NCBI GenBank assembly: GCA_963734685.1 | Contig: CAVTIC010000001.1 | Span: forward strand, 992,001-1,056,000 | DNA length: 64,000 bases | Origin: JAOUEA01 sp963734685 | GTDB taxonomy: Bacteria > Actinomycetota > UBA4738 > HRBIN12 | Direction: 5' to 3' | Part shown: piece after piece, positions 17,683 through 26,226 of the stretch | Position numbering within the stretch: the first letter of the stretch is position 1 | How the letters are laid out: every line of letters starts with the position of its first letter | Position numbers and translations under genes: made by a program | The notes under the pieces: generated by a model | Told to the model about the DNA's origin: nothing | What the model saw: the letters and a program-made list of their open reading frames with translations, nothing else | The model's database searches: none

Positions 17683-18648
17683 TCAGGTATCGGTCCGTCG
17701 CCGGATCTCCTCCGTGAGCGCGGGCACCACCTGGAAGAGATCACCGACGATGCCCAGGTCGGCCAGCCGCATGATCGGCGCGTCGCGGTCCTTGTTGATC
17801 GCAACGATGCGCTTCGCGCCCTTCATCCCCACCACGTGCTGCAGGGCGCCGCTGACGCCGACCGCGACGTACACCTCCGGTTTCACCGTCTTCCCCGTCT
17901 GCCCGATCTGGTAGCTGTACGGCACCCACCCAGCGTCGACGGCGGCCCTCGATGCCCCCACCGCGGTACCTCCGAGCGCCGACGCGAGCTCGTCGAGCAA
18001 GCCGAACGCCTCTTCGCCGCCGAGTCCACGGCCGCCGGCGAGCACGACCTTGGCCTCCTCGAGCTTGGGGCCTTCGGCCGCTTCCTCGTGCCGTTCCACG
18101 ACGCGGACACCGGTGGTCGTCCCTGTACCGATGTCGGACGGCACGTGCACGACCTCGGCCGTGCCTCCGACGGCATCCGCTCCGAAGGATCGAGGCCGCA
18201 CCAGCACTAGGTGGGGGCGTGGGCCGTCGAGGGCAACGTCGACGACCTTCTCGCCACCGAAGATCTCGGTCCGTGCGTGGCTCAGATCGAGCACGTCGGT
18301 GGCGTTTGCCATGAGCGTGGCGCCGGTGCGGGCCTGCACGCGCCCGGCCACGTCACGGGCGTCGTAGGTGCCGGGGAACAGCACCATGTCGGGCCGGTGC
18401 TGCTCGATCAGCCCGGCGAGGATCGATGCCGCCGGCCGACCCGGGTGCTCCGCGAACACGACATCGTCGTTCGCGAACACGCGACCGGCGCCGTGGTCGC
18501 CGAGCGCCGGTGCGGCGTCACTCGCGCCCGGGCCGAGCGCGACCGCGGCGACGTCGTCGCCGATCGAGCGCGCCTTCGTGACCAGCTCGAGCGCCGAGGG
18601 GTGTGGGCCATCGGGTGTGACCGGCGCGAAGACCCAGACCGTGGTCAT
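17683..18648 (-). CDS. etfA: electron transfer flavoprotein alpha subunit
   Basis: A 321-residue EtfA. The C-terminal FAD-binding domain is typical: GRGLGGEEAFGLLDELA, GASRAAVDAGW, QIGQTGKTVKPEVYVAVG, SGALQHVVGMKGAK and IVAINKDRDAPIM. It carries the FAD that passes electrons from acyl-CoA dehydrogenases to the membrane. ATG 18648 lies 2 bases after the etfB stop. Next gene is the membrane Fe-S oxidoreductase, its likely electron acceptor. Confidence 0.96.
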   Translation of the reverse strand: MTTVWVFAPVTPDGPHPSALELVTKARSIGDDVAAVALGPGASDAAPALGDHGAGRVFANDDVVFAEHPGRPAASILAGLIEQHRPDMVLFPGTYDARDVAGRVQARTGATLMANATDVLDLSHARTEIFGGEKVVDVALDGPRPHLVLVRPRSFGADAVGGTAEVVHVPSDIGTGTTTGVRVVERHEEAAEGPKLEEAKVVLAGGRGLGGEEAFGLLDELASALGGTAVGASRAAVDAGWVPYSYQIGQTGKTVKPEVYVAVGVSGALQHVVGMKGAKRIVAINKDRDAPIMRLADLGIVGDLFQVVPALTEEIRRRTDT

Positions 18649-18650
18649 CG

Positions 18651-19418
18651 TCAGATCACCTTCGCTTCGGCAAGGAGCGCCGTGAACCGGGCGACGGCGT
18701 CCTCGCCGGCGTCGAGCACGTCACCTCCCGCCTTCTGCGTCGCGCCGGTCACCGCGACCACCGATTGACCGGCGGCGATCTGATCCGGCCCGAGCGCGAT
18801 GTCGTCGAGCGCGAGCCGCTCGAACGGCTTCTGCTTGGCCCCCATGATGCCCTTCAGGCTGGGGTAGCGAGGTTCGGTGGCGCCGGCCGTCACCGTCACG
18901 AGCGCCGGGAGCGCGCACCAGAGCACGTCGTACCCGGCCTCGGTCTGGCGTTCTACGCGGAGCCCGTCGCCATCGACCTCGAGGTGGCGGATCGCGGTGA
19001 CGCTGTCGAGGTCCAACAGCTCGGCGACGGTCACGGGGACCGTGCCCGTGTATCCGTCGGTCGACTCCACCCCGGCGACCACGAGATCGAACGGAGCCCT
19101 CGCCGTCACCGCCGCGAGCACGCGCGCCGTCGCGAGCGCGTCGGCGCCGCGCAAGGCGGGATCGGTGACCAACACACCGCGGTGAGCCCCCATCGCGAGG
19201 GCCCGTTGCACGCCTGCCACCGCCTCCTCGGGACCCATCGAGACCGCGGTCACCTCGCCGCCGTGCGTCTCGACGAGCTGGAGCGCCAGCTCGACGCCGT
19301 ACTCGTCGCCGGGGTCGAGCGCGCCGTCGCGTCCGGCTCGCACGAGCAGGTTGTCGCTGCCGAGCTCGGGGGTCCCCTGCGGGTCCGGCACCCATTTCAC
19401 GAAGACGGTGACTTCCAT
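18651..19418 (-). CDS. etfB: electron transfer flavoprotein beta subunit
   Basis: A 255-residue EtfB, which binds AMP and docks on acyl-CoA dehydrogenases. The start MEVTVFVKWVPDP, the middle GVESTDGYTGTVPVTVAELL and the signature LPALVTVTAGATEPRYPSLKGIMGAKQKP are conserved. It leads the etfB-etfA-FeS oxidoreductase run. A glutaryl-CoA-dehydrogenase-like gene begins 98 bases away in the opposite direction, so the two probably share a divergent promoter region and one electron route. Confidence 0.96.
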   Translation of the reverse strand: MEVTVFVKWVPDPQGTPELGSDNLLVRAGRDGALDPGDEYGVELALQLVETHGGEVTAVSMGPEEAVAGVQRALAMGAHRGVLVTDPALRGADALATARVLAAVTARAPFDLVVAGVESTDGYTGTVPVTVAELLDLDSVTAIRHLEVDGDGLRVERQTEAGYDVLWCALPALVTVTAGATEPRYPSLKGIMGAKQKPFERLALDDIALGPDQIAAGQSVVAVTGATQKAGGDVLDAGEDAVARFTALLAEAKVI

Positions 19419-19516
19419 GGCGGCAGCCTACCGGGGAGCCGGGAGCCGCGGGAGGTGTCGCGTGGGACACTTGCTCCGACCCTCGCCCCAGCGTGATCAG
19501 ACGGAGGACCCGAACG

Positions 19517-20683
19517 ATGTCCACGCCAATCGAACCTCTCGACATGATCGACGTCGACGCGCTCCTGAGCGACGAGGAACGTCAGATCCGCAACCTCGCG
19601 CGCGAGTGGGTCGCCGACCGGGTGTTGCCCGAGGTCGACGACTGGTTCGAGCGCGGAGAGTTCCCCGCTCGGGAGCTCGCGAAGGAGCTCGGACAGCTCG
19701 GGTTCCTGGGCATGCAGCTGCCCGAGTTCGGCGGCCTGGGGGCAGTTGCTTACGGGCTGGTGGAGCTCGAGCTCGAGGCGGGCGACAGCGGCCTGCGGTC
19801 GTTCGTCTCCGTGCAGAGCGCCCTGGCGATGTACGCGATCGCCACGTTCGGCTCCGAGGAGCAGCGGAACGAGTGGCTCCCGCGGATGCAGGGAGGCGAG
19901 GCGATCGGGTGCTTCGGGCTGAGCGAGCCCGACAGCGGGTCCGACCCGAGCAGCATGCGCGCGTACGCCAGGCGCGATGGCGAGGACTGGGTGCTCTCCG
20001 GCACCAAGATGTGGATCACGAACGGCAGTGTGAGCGACGTCGCGATTGTGTGGGCGAACACCGACGACGGCATCCGGGGGTTCGTCGTGCCGTGCGACCT
20101 TCCTGGATTCAGCGCGCCCGACATCCACAGGAAGATGTCGCTCCGTGCGAGCGTGACCTCCGAGCTCGTGATGGACGACGTGCGCCTGCCTGCGGGTGCC
20201 GAACTGCCGGGCGTGCAGGGCCTCAAGGGTCCCTTGTCCTGCCTGAACGAGGCGCGCTTCGGCATCATCTGGGGCGTCATGGGGGCGGCGCGTGCCTGCT
20301 TCGAGACCGCGCTGAACTACTCGAAGGAACGCGTGCAGTTCGACCGTCCGATCGCGGGGTTCCAGCTGACCCAACGCAAGCTCGCCGACATGGCGCTCGA
20401 GCTGAACAAAGGCACGCTGCTCGCCTACCACTTCGGTCGCATGAAGGAACAGGGCCGTCTGCGTCCGCAGCACGTCTCGATCGGCAAGCTCAACAACACG
20501 CGAGAGGCCATCACGATCGCGCGCACCGCCCGCGGCATCCTGGGTGCCAACGGCATCACGCTGGAGTACCCGATCATGCGGCACATGACGAACCTCGAGT
20601 CGGTCATCACCTACGAGGGCACCGAGGAGGTCCACACCCTAGTGATCGGCGAGACGCTGACCGGCCTTCGCGCGTTCACGTAG
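19517..20683 (+). CDS. acyl-CoA dehydrogenase, glutaryl-CoA dehydrogenase-like
   Basis: A 388-residue FAD enzyme. The C-terminal block ITLEYPIMRHMTNLESVITYEGTEEVHTL matches the GcdH subgroup, with the catalytic Glu in TYEGTEE. Flavin and substrate motifs CFGLSEPDSGSD and KMWITNGSVSD are intact. GcdH-type enzymes oxidise and decarboxylate glutaryl-CoA, but close relatives act on other acyl-CoAs, so substrate is uncertain. ATG 19517 is chosen over GTG 19493 because GGAGG sits just upstream. EtfBA next door would take its electrons. Confidence 0.92.
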   Translation: MSTPIEPLDMIDVDALLSDEERQIRNLAREWVADRVLPEVDDWFERGEFPARELAKELGQLGFLGMQLPEFGGLGAVAYGLVELELEAGDSGLRSFVSVQSALAMYAIATFGSEEQRNEWLPRMQGGEAIGCFGLSEPDSGSDPSSMRAYARRDGEDWVLSGTKMWITNGSVSDVAIVWANTDDGIRGFVVPCDLPGFSAPDIHRKMSLRASVTSELVMDDVRLPAGAELPGVQGLKGPLSCLNEARFGIIWGVMGAARACFETALNYSKERVQFDRPIAGFQLTQRKLADMALELNKGTLLAYHFGRMKEQGRLRPQHVSIGKLNNTREAITIARTARGILGANGITLEYPIMRHMTNLESVITYEGTEEVHTLVIGETLTGLRAFT

Positions 20684-20687
20684 GCGG

Positions 20688-21125
20688 ATGACGACCTACC
20701 TCGAGGACATCGCGGTCGGCCTTCGGCTCGACAGCGGCCGGCACACGATCACCGCCGACGAGATCGCGTCGTTCTGTGCGCTCTCGGGCGACCACAACCC
20801 GCTCCACACGGACGATGAGCACGCCCGGGCGGCCGGGTACCGCGAGCACATCGCGCACGGACTGCTGGTGCTCTCGATCACGAGTGGACTGCCCGTGCCG
20901 GGCGATGAGTGGGACATCGACGCCTATCTCGAGGAGACCCGGCGGTTCCGAGCCCCGGTGTACGCGGGCGACACGATCCGCGTGTCCTCGCGCGTCAGCG
21001 AGGTGCGGCGATCGCGGTCGAACCCTTCGCGAGGCATCGTGACGATGGACGTCGAGGTCGTGAACCAGCACGGCGAGCTCGTGCAGACCGGCGTCGACGT
21101 CGTGATGGTGGGCGCCCGCAGCTGA
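20688..21125 (+). CDS. MaoC-like (R)-enoyl-CoA hydratase/dehydratase
   Basis: A 145-residue single hot-dog domain. The hydratase signature is present: FCALSGDHNPLHTDDEHARAAGY (catalytic Asp and His) and IAHGLLVLSITSGL. It would hydrate enoyl-CoA to 3-hydroxyacyl-CoA, the step after the dehydrogenase that ends only 4 bases upstream, so the two form an operon for acyl-CoA oxidation. Length is typical of single-domain MaoC proteins. Confidence 0.9.
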   Translation: MTTYLEDIAVGLRLDSGRHTITADEIASFCALSGDHNPLHTDDEHARAAGYREHIAHGLLVLSITSGLPVPGDEWDIDAYLEETRRFRAPVYAGDTIRVSSRVSEVRRSRSNPSRGIVTMDVEVVNQHGELVQTGVDVVMVGARS

Positions 21126-21161
21126 CCGCGGCCGGGCGCTGGCCCCTGCCCGCGTTCGTCG

Positions 21162-22544
21162 CTACCCGCGCTCGAAGTACCTCGCGAGCTCCCAGTCGGT
21201 GACGCACAGGTTGTCGAAGATCGACTGCTCCTGCACGGCGGTGTTGAGCAGGTGGCCGAACACGAAGTCGCCGAAGGCCTGCTTGGCGACCTTGCTCTTG
21301 CGGAACGCGTCGATCGCTTCGTGCAGGCTGGACGGGACGCGTGGCACCCTCTTGGCCTCGTACGCGTTGCCTATGAACATCGCCGGCGGCTCGATCTCGT
21401 TCTCCAAGCCGTGGAGGCCGCCGGCGATCGTCGCTGCGTAGGCGAGGTAGGGGTTGACGTCGGCACCGGGGATGCGGTCCTCGACCCGCGAACCGGTGTG
21501 CTCCCCGACCGTGCGGAACCCGCAGGTGCGGTTGTCGCGGCTCCACACGATCGCGGTCGGAGCCCAGGAGCCCAACTGATAGCGCTTGTACGAGTTCACG
21601 AACGGCGCGAACATGAACGACATCTCGCGCGCCGTCGCCATGAGCCCACCCATGTAGTGGCGGTAGGTCTTCGAGAGGTGGTGCTCGCCTCTCTCGTCCC
21701 ACATCAACGACTTCGTGCCCTTGGCGTTCCAGACGCTGGAGTGCATGTGGCACGACGAGCCTGCCTCTTCCATCGTCCATTTCGCCATGAACGTGGCGGC
21801 GACGCCGTTCGCTGCGCAGATCTCCTTGACGCCGTGCTTGTAGAGCACGTGGTAGTCGGCGGTCGTCAGCACGTCGGCGTAGGTGATGTTGATCTCGTGC
21901 TGGCCCTTGCCGAACTCGCCCTTCGAGAACTCCACGGGGATGCCGGCGTCCCTCATGCCGTTGCGGATCTGACGGATGATCCATTCGTCCTTCGTGGTCT
22001 GCAGCATGTGGTAGTCCATGATGTAGCTCGATGACGGCCGGGCATCGCGGTAGCCGCGGTCCGCGAGTTCGTCGAAGCCGTCCTTGAACAGGTAGAACTC
22101 GAGCTCCGACCCTGTCTTGATGGTGTAGCCGGCCTTCGCCGCTCGCTCGATCTGTCTCTTCAGGATCGTGCGCGGCGCCACCTCGACCGGCTCCCCGGTC
22201 TCCTCGTCGGCGACGTCGCAGATCACCATCACGGTCTTCTCGAGCCACGGGCACCACCGCAGTGTCGACAAGTCGGGCACCATGCGGAAGTCGCCGTAGC
22301 CCGTCTCCCAACTCGCGTACTCGTAGCCGGGGAGCGGTTCCATCTCCATGTCGATCGCGAGCAGGTACAGGCAGGCGTGCAGGCCTTCCTCACCGAGGAT
22401 CTCGTGCAGGAAGAAGTCGGGCATCACGCGCTTGCCCATGAACCGGCCCTGCAGATCGGTGAACATGCAGAGCACGGTGTCGATCTCGCCGGCGTTCGCA
22501 CGCCCTTCGAGCTCTTCCGCGTCGAGCACGCCTTGCTGCTCCAT
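21162..22544 (-). CDS. glutamine synthetase family protein (gamma-glutamylamine/ethanolamide synthetase-like)
   Basis: A 460-residue GS-fold ligase. ATP-grasp-like GS residues are seen in GSELEFYLFKDG, the glutamate-binding HEINITYAD, SCHMHSSVW, and the Arg motif NRTCGFRTVG; GADVNPYLAYAATIAGG closes the catalytic domain. It lacks the C-terminal adenylylation-site tail of housekeeping GlnA. Such GS-like enzymes (PuuA, Streptomyces GlnA3/GlnA4) attach glutamate to polyamines, amines or ethanolamine. The adjacent permease of ethanolamine type favours ethanolamine or a similar amine. ATG 22544 follows GAGGAGGGG. Exact substrate is inferred. Confidence 0.85.
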   Translation of the reverse strand: MEQQGVLDAEELEGRANAGEIDTVLCMFTDLQGRFMGKRVMPDFFLHEILGEEGLHACLYLLAIDMEMEPLPGYEYASWETGYGDFRMVPDLSTLRWCPWLEKTVMVICDVADEETGEPVEVAPRTILKRQIERAAKAGYTIKTGSELEFYLFKDGFDELADRGYRDARPSSSYIMDYHMLQTTKDEWIIRQIRNGMRDAGIPVEFSKGEFGKGQHEINITYADVLTTADYHVLYKHGVKEICAANGVAATFMAKWTMEEAGSSCHMHSSVWNAKGTKSLMWDERGEHHLSKTYRHYMGGLMATAREMSFMFAPFVNSYKRYQLGSWAPTAIVWSRDNRTCGFRTVGEHTGSRVEDRIPGADVNPYLAYAATIAGGLHGLENEIEPPAMFIGNAYEAKRVPRVPSSLHEAIDAFRKSKVAKQAFGDFVFGHLLNTAVQEQSIFDNLCVTDWELARYFERG

Positions 22545-22567
22545 CGCCCCTCCTCAGCCGCCTACAC

Positions 22568-22599
22568 GGACACGGCGGCCGTTGCCGGCCGCCGTGTCC
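22568..22599 (-). terminator. strong hairpin between permease and GS-like gene
   Basis: A perfect 13-bp stem (arms 22568-22580 and 22587-22599) with a 6-base loop, lying after the permease stop and 24 bases before the GS-like start on the same strand. No T-tract follows on the minus strand. It may terminate, attenuate or protect the permease message, lowering expression of the ligase relative to the permease. Confidence 0.6.
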
Positions 22600-22621
22600 T
22601 CATACCGATGGTCGCGTTCGT

Positions 22622-24229
22622 CTAGCCAGACGGCGGCGGCGTCGACGATCCGCCGTCACCTCCACGCAGGATCGCCTCCTGCTCGGCCGCCGACGATGAG
22701 AACCCGGCTGCCTCCGGCACACCCTGCTCGCCCCTCGTGAGGGCGAATTCCTCCTCGGGGGAGAGCACCAGGCGGTGCCGGCCCACGACCGCGAAGTAGA
22801 TGATGCCGAGCACGAAGTACACGGCCACGCCGTAGACACCCGGCCGGTAGTCCTCGTTGAGGAAGATCGACACCAGTGCCACGAGCGCGATGATGCCCGC
22901 GATGTACGCGCCGGCGACGCCCCATCTGCTCACGTAGGGCCGCTCGATGTTCGGCAGGTTCTTGCGGAGCAGCACGAACGACACGCACTGCAGCACGTAG
23001 GCGAGCACCGCGGCGAACACGGCCATGTTCAGCACCGCGGCCACCACCTGCGCACCCAGGTCGCCCTCCTGCCGGCCCAGGTACCAGATGACCCACAGCA
23101 CGGCGTAGCCCACGATCGCACCCGCGATCAGCGCCACGTACGGTGTCTTGCGGGTCTTGTGCGTCACCGACAGGAACTGCGGGAAGTACCCGGCCCGCGA
23201 GAGCGAGTAGGTGTTGCGGCCATAGGCGTACATGATCGTGAAGAAGCTCGCGACAAGGCCGACGAGCCCCATCATCCCCAGCAGGACGGCACCGGTGTTA
23301 TCGCCGAAGATCGCCTTGAACCCGTCGAACAGCGGGGTGCCCGACTCGCCCATCACGAGCGAACCGCCCCCCACGCCGGAGTTGAGCAACAGCACGCCGA
23401 TGCTCAGGAGCAGCAGCGTGTGCATGCCGCGGATCGTGCCCTTCGGCACGTCGCGGCGGGGGTCCATCGACTCCTCGGCCGCGAGCGGAACCTCCTCGAT
23501 CGCGAGGTAGAACCAGATCGCGAACGGCAAGGCCTTGAAGATGCCGCTGATGCCGAACGGGAGGAACGGCCCGTCACCGGCGGGCGCTTCACCACCTCCG
23601 TCGGCGATGTTGAACCAGAGGTCCGGGCTGAACTTCCCGCTCACGAGCGCGGCGACATAGAACACGATCAGGATCGCCATCGCGACCAGGGTGATGCCGA
23701 CGGTGAAGCGGAACGTGGCCTCGACGCCGCTGATGTTGATCGCGAGGAACACGATGTAGAAGACCGCCCACCAGAACGGCTCGCTGTTCCAGAACGGATC
23801 GCCGGTGATGTTGAACAGATCGGCGATCGTCGATTGCGCCAGCAGCGCGATCGCGCCGCCGACCACGGCGGTCGTGATCACGTACTCGGCGTTCTCGGCG
23901 AGCCCCGTGAGGAACCCGCCCCATGGACCCATGGCCGAGCGTGCGAACGAGTACGCCCCACCGGTGTGGGGGAGCGCAGGAGACATCTCGGCGATGCTGT
24001 AGCAGAGGCCGTAGTACATGATCGCGATGACGGCGGTCGCGATCAGCAGGCCTCCGAAGCCGCCGGTGGCGAGTCCGAAGTTCCACCCGTAGTAGTCACC
24101 CGAGATGACGGCGCCGACACCGAGCGCCCAGAGGGACCAGACACCGGCGTGCCGTCGCAGCCCCCGTTGCTCGAAGTAGCCTTCGCCGACCTCCTTGTAC
24201 GTGACTGAGCCGACCTTGCGCTCGGACAT
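22622..24229 (-). CDS. APC family amino acid/amine permease, ethanolamine-permease-like
   Basis: A 535-residue transporter with about twelve hydrophobic helices. Helix 1 contains GVGAVISGDYYGWNFGLATG, close to the consensus of ethanolamine permeases in the APC superfamily; SPALPHTGGAYSFARSAMGPWGGF and EEVPLAAEESMDPRRDVPKGT are further family blocks. It should import an amine or amino acid by secondary transport. The C-terminal 35 residues are a Ser/Gly/Glu-rich cytoplasmic tail. It precedes the GS-like ligase; its promoter overlaps an inverted-repeat operator at 24291-24307. Confidence 0.88.
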   Translation of the reverse strand: MSERKVGSVTYKEVGEGYFEQRGLRRHAGVWSLWALGVGAVISGDYYGWNFGLATGGFGGLLIATAVIAIMYYGLCYSIAEMSPALPHTGGAYSFARSAMGPWGGFLTGLAENAEYVITTAVVGGAIALLAQSTIADLFNITGDPFWNSEPFWWAVFYIVFLAINISGVEATFRFTVGITLVAMAILIVFYVAALVSGKFSPDLWFNIADGGGEAPAGDGPFLPFGISGIFKALPFAIWFYLAIEEVPLAAEESMDPRRDVPKGTIRGMHTLLLLSIGVLLLNSGVGGGSLVMGESGTPLFDGFKAIFGDNTGAVLLGMMGLVGLVASFFTIMYAYGRNTYSLSRAGYFPQFLSVTHKTRKTPYVALIAGAIVGYAVLWVIWYLGRQEGDLGAQVVAAVLNMAVFAAVLAYVLQCVSFVLLRKNLPNIERPYVSRWGVAGAYIAGIIALVALVSIFLNEDYRPGVYGVAVYFVLGIIYFAVVGRHRLVLSPEEEFALTRGEQGVPEAAGFSSSAAEQEAILRGGDGGSSTPPPSG

Positions 24230-24290
24230 GCGTCACCCTCCCTCCCGCTGACCCCCCGTCAGACGGTCACCCGGTATGGAGACACAATCT

Positions 24291-24307
24291 CGTTTGTCTG
24301 TCAAACG
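24291..24307 (-). promoter_or_regulatory. GntR-type operator and -35 region upstream of permease
   Basis: Inverted repeat CGTTTG-N5-CAAACG. Its core TTTGTCTGTCAAA differs from the site at 24622-24634 by one swapped base. On the minus strand it contains a perfect TTGACA hexamer (24304-24299), 70 bases before the permease ATG; the corresponding -10 (CTCCAT after 17 bases) is weak. Placement on the -35 suggests repression by the adjacent GntR protein. Confidence 0.6.
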
Positions 24308-24594
24308 GTTGGGGGATGCGTTCGGTGCAACCGTCCGAGGGCCATACAGCCGATGCCAACTAGGCACGAGGCGCCGATCACGACGGGGAGGATCCCCCAC
24401 GCCGAAACGGCATCCGCGGCTACCAAGCCCGTGAGGATCGCAGCCAAGATGACCCAGATCCTCGGTGGCAGCTTGAACCAGCGGAACGCGATGAACATCG
24501 CGAGTGGGATCCCCACGACTGGCCAGAAGTTCCAGCCCTCCGCCGGGCCGGTCAGCACCGGCACGCCCACGGCGACGACGTCCATGATGCCCAT
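24301..24594 (-). CDS. small membrane protein, unknown
   Basis: A 97-residue protein when started at ATG 24594 (MGIMDVVAVG). It has three hydrophobic segments (about residues 24-34, 42-60 and 65-82) with the short conserved-looking loop RWFKLPPRIWVI. The longer frame from 24633 would place its start inside the operator, so the shorter start is preferred. It ends in the operator upstream of the permease and may be cotranscribed with it. Could be a permease accessory protein, but I recognise no family. Confidence 0.55.
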   Translation of the reverse strand: MGIMDVVAVGVPVLTGPAEGWNFWPVVGIPLAMFIAFRWFKLPPRIWVILAAILTGLVAADAVSAWGILPVVIGASCLVGIGCMALGRLHRTHPPTV

Positions 24595-24612
24595 GGTACG
24601 TGCGCGTCCGCT

Positions 24613-24641
24613 TTGACAGTATTTGTCAGACAAACTACCCT
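24613..24641 (+). promoter_or_regulatory. promoter with palindromic GntR operator in its spacer
   Basis: A perfect -35 TTGACA (24613-24618), a 17-base spacer and a weak -10 TACCCT (24636-24641) precede the GntR start at 24666. The palindrome TTTGTCAGACAAA (24622-24634) fills the spacer, the usual place for an autorepressor. The core is shared with the site at 24291-24307. Confidence 0.65.
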
Positions 24642-24665
24642 TGACGTCTCGACGAGGGGGGTCGC

Positions 24666-25397
24666 GTGGCGAGGAAGCGGTTGTCGTTCAGGGTGAAGGA
24701 CGACCTGCTCTCACGCATCGCCTCCGGTCGCATCCCGCCCGGCTCGAAGCTGCCGCCTGAGCCGGCGCTCGCCGAAGAGCTCGGGGTCTCGCGTCCCACG
24801 CTGCGTGAGGCGCTCCGCTCACTCGAAGAAGACGGATTCGTCACGCGCACCAGTGGCGCCGGCACGTACGCGACGCACCGACCGCGGCTGCGCAACAACC
24901 TCGACGTGAACTTCGGCGTGACCGAGGCGATCCGCGCGGCCGGCATGGAGCCCGGCACGAGCCAGAGCGCGGTGCACTCCGGGGGGGCCACCGACGAAGA
25001 GGCGGCCACGCTCGACCTGCAGCCCGGCGATCCGGTCGTACGGCTCGAACGTGTGCGGACGGCCGACGGCGGTCCCGTGGTCTTCTCGATCGACGTCGTG
25101 TCGGCCTCACGCCTCGCCGCGGCCGAACTCTCGTCGATGCCGCTCGACGGATCGGTGTACCAGTTGCTCGAGCGCCATGGCACCCCGGTCGAGCACGGCG
25201 TCGTCAGCGTCGAGCCGGCGCGTGCCGACCGGGGACTCGCGAAACGCCTCGGCGTGAAGAGTGGCGCCCTGCTCCTCTACCTGCGGCAGATCGACTACGG
25301 GCGCGAGGGTGAGGCGCTCCTGCTCTCCCACGAGCACCACCTCGCGGACGCGTTCGAGTTCACCGTGGTCCGACGAGGGCCGGGAAGGAGATCCTGA
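24666..25397 (+). CDS. GntR family (HutC/UTRA) transcriptional regulator
   Basis: A 243-residue regulator. The N-terminal winged helix (residues 8-72) has the GntR signature: RIASGRIPPGSKLPPEPALAEELGVSRPTLREALRSLEEDGFV. Residues 90-240 form a UTRA ligand-binding domain (VVRLERVRTADGGPVVFSIDVV). It starts at GTG 24666 and shares TGATG with the aldolase start, so it leads the aldolase-dehydrogenase-kinase operon. Nearby palindromes suggest autorepression and control of the divergent permease. The ligand may be an amine, a polyol or their phosphorylated form. Confidence 0.92.
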   Translation: MARKRLSFRVKDDLLSRIASGRIPPGSKLPPEPALAEELGVSRPTLREALRSLEEDGFVTRTSGAGTYATHRPRLRNNLDVNFGVTEAIRAAGMEPGTSQSAVHSGGATDEEAATLDLQPGDPVVRLERVRTADGGPVVFSIDVVSASRLAAAELSSMPLDGSVYQLLERHGTPVEHGVVSVEPARADRGLAKRLGVKSGALLLYLRQIDYGREGEALLLSHEHHLADAFEFTVVRRGPGRRS

Positions 25398-26225
25398 TGA
25401 AGACCGACGTCGGCAAGGCGATGCGGTTGAAGCGCGTGATCGATCCTGATGGCGTGTCGGTGATCTGCGCGCTCGATCACGGCATGACCTCGCCCACGTT
25501 CCTCGAGCCGTTGGCCGACATCACGCAACGCACGAGGGAAGCGGTGGCAGGCGGCTCCAACGTCATCATGATGAGCAAGGGCATGATCCGCATCGCGGCC
25601 GATGGGTTCTCGCCCACGACCTCGCTCGCGCTGCTGCTCTCGGCGAGCGCCTCGCCCGACGGCGACCGTCCCGAGATCGTGCAGATCGCAGAGGTCGAGG
25701 AAGCCTTGACGCTCGGCGCCGACGCAGTGGTGCTGTTCACTGCCCTCGGCGGCGATACCGAGGCCGGCATGATCGACATCCTGTCGGCGGTGGGCCGGGA
25801 GTGCGCGATCCTCGGCATGCCGTTCATCGCCGAGGCCGAGTTCCCGACGACCTACGCGACCGTCGAGGAGCTGAAGCAGCAGTACGGGTTCGAGTACCTG
25901 CGCCGCAACGTGCGCCTGTGCGCCGAGCTCGGCGCCGACATCGTGAAGACGAACTGGCCGGGCGATCAGGACTCGTTCGCGCAAGTGCGTCGAGGCCGCC
26001 AACGGCATCCCGGTCGTGCTCGCCGGCGGCTCCCGGCTGGAGGACGCCGAGCTGCTCTCCCGCATGGAACAGGCGATGGCGGCCGGTGCGATCGGCTGCT
26101 CGGTGGGACGGAACATCTTCATGCACCCGAACCCCGAGGCGATCACGCGGGCTCTGTCGCGGGTGATCCGCGAACGCTGGACCGCCGAGAAGGCGCTCGA
26201 CGGGCTGCGCGAGGAGACCGCCTGA
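25397..26225 (+). pseudogene. DhnA/LsrF-like class I aldolase, one frameshift
   Basis: Joined across one frameshift near 25979-25982 it gives about 275 residues of a class I aldolase of the DhnA/DeoC group. Seen are ALDHGMTSP near the start, the Schiff-base Lys in IVKTNWPGD (about residue 189), then after the shift VLAGGSRLED and AAGAIGCSVGRNIFMHPNP, the phosphate-binding end of the barrel. Removing one C turns ...SFAQVRRG into ...SFAKCVEAANGIPVVLAGG. Its ATG shares the GntR stop. It would split a phosphorylated ketose made by the dehydrogenase and kinase that follow. Confidence 0.82.
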
Positions 26226-26226
26226 G

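Noticed and set aside
14993..17914. A 973-codon plus-strand frame across the Fe-S oxidoreductase and etfA
   Set aside because: Spans three genes with strong conserved motifs on the other strand; its own translation is low-complexity.
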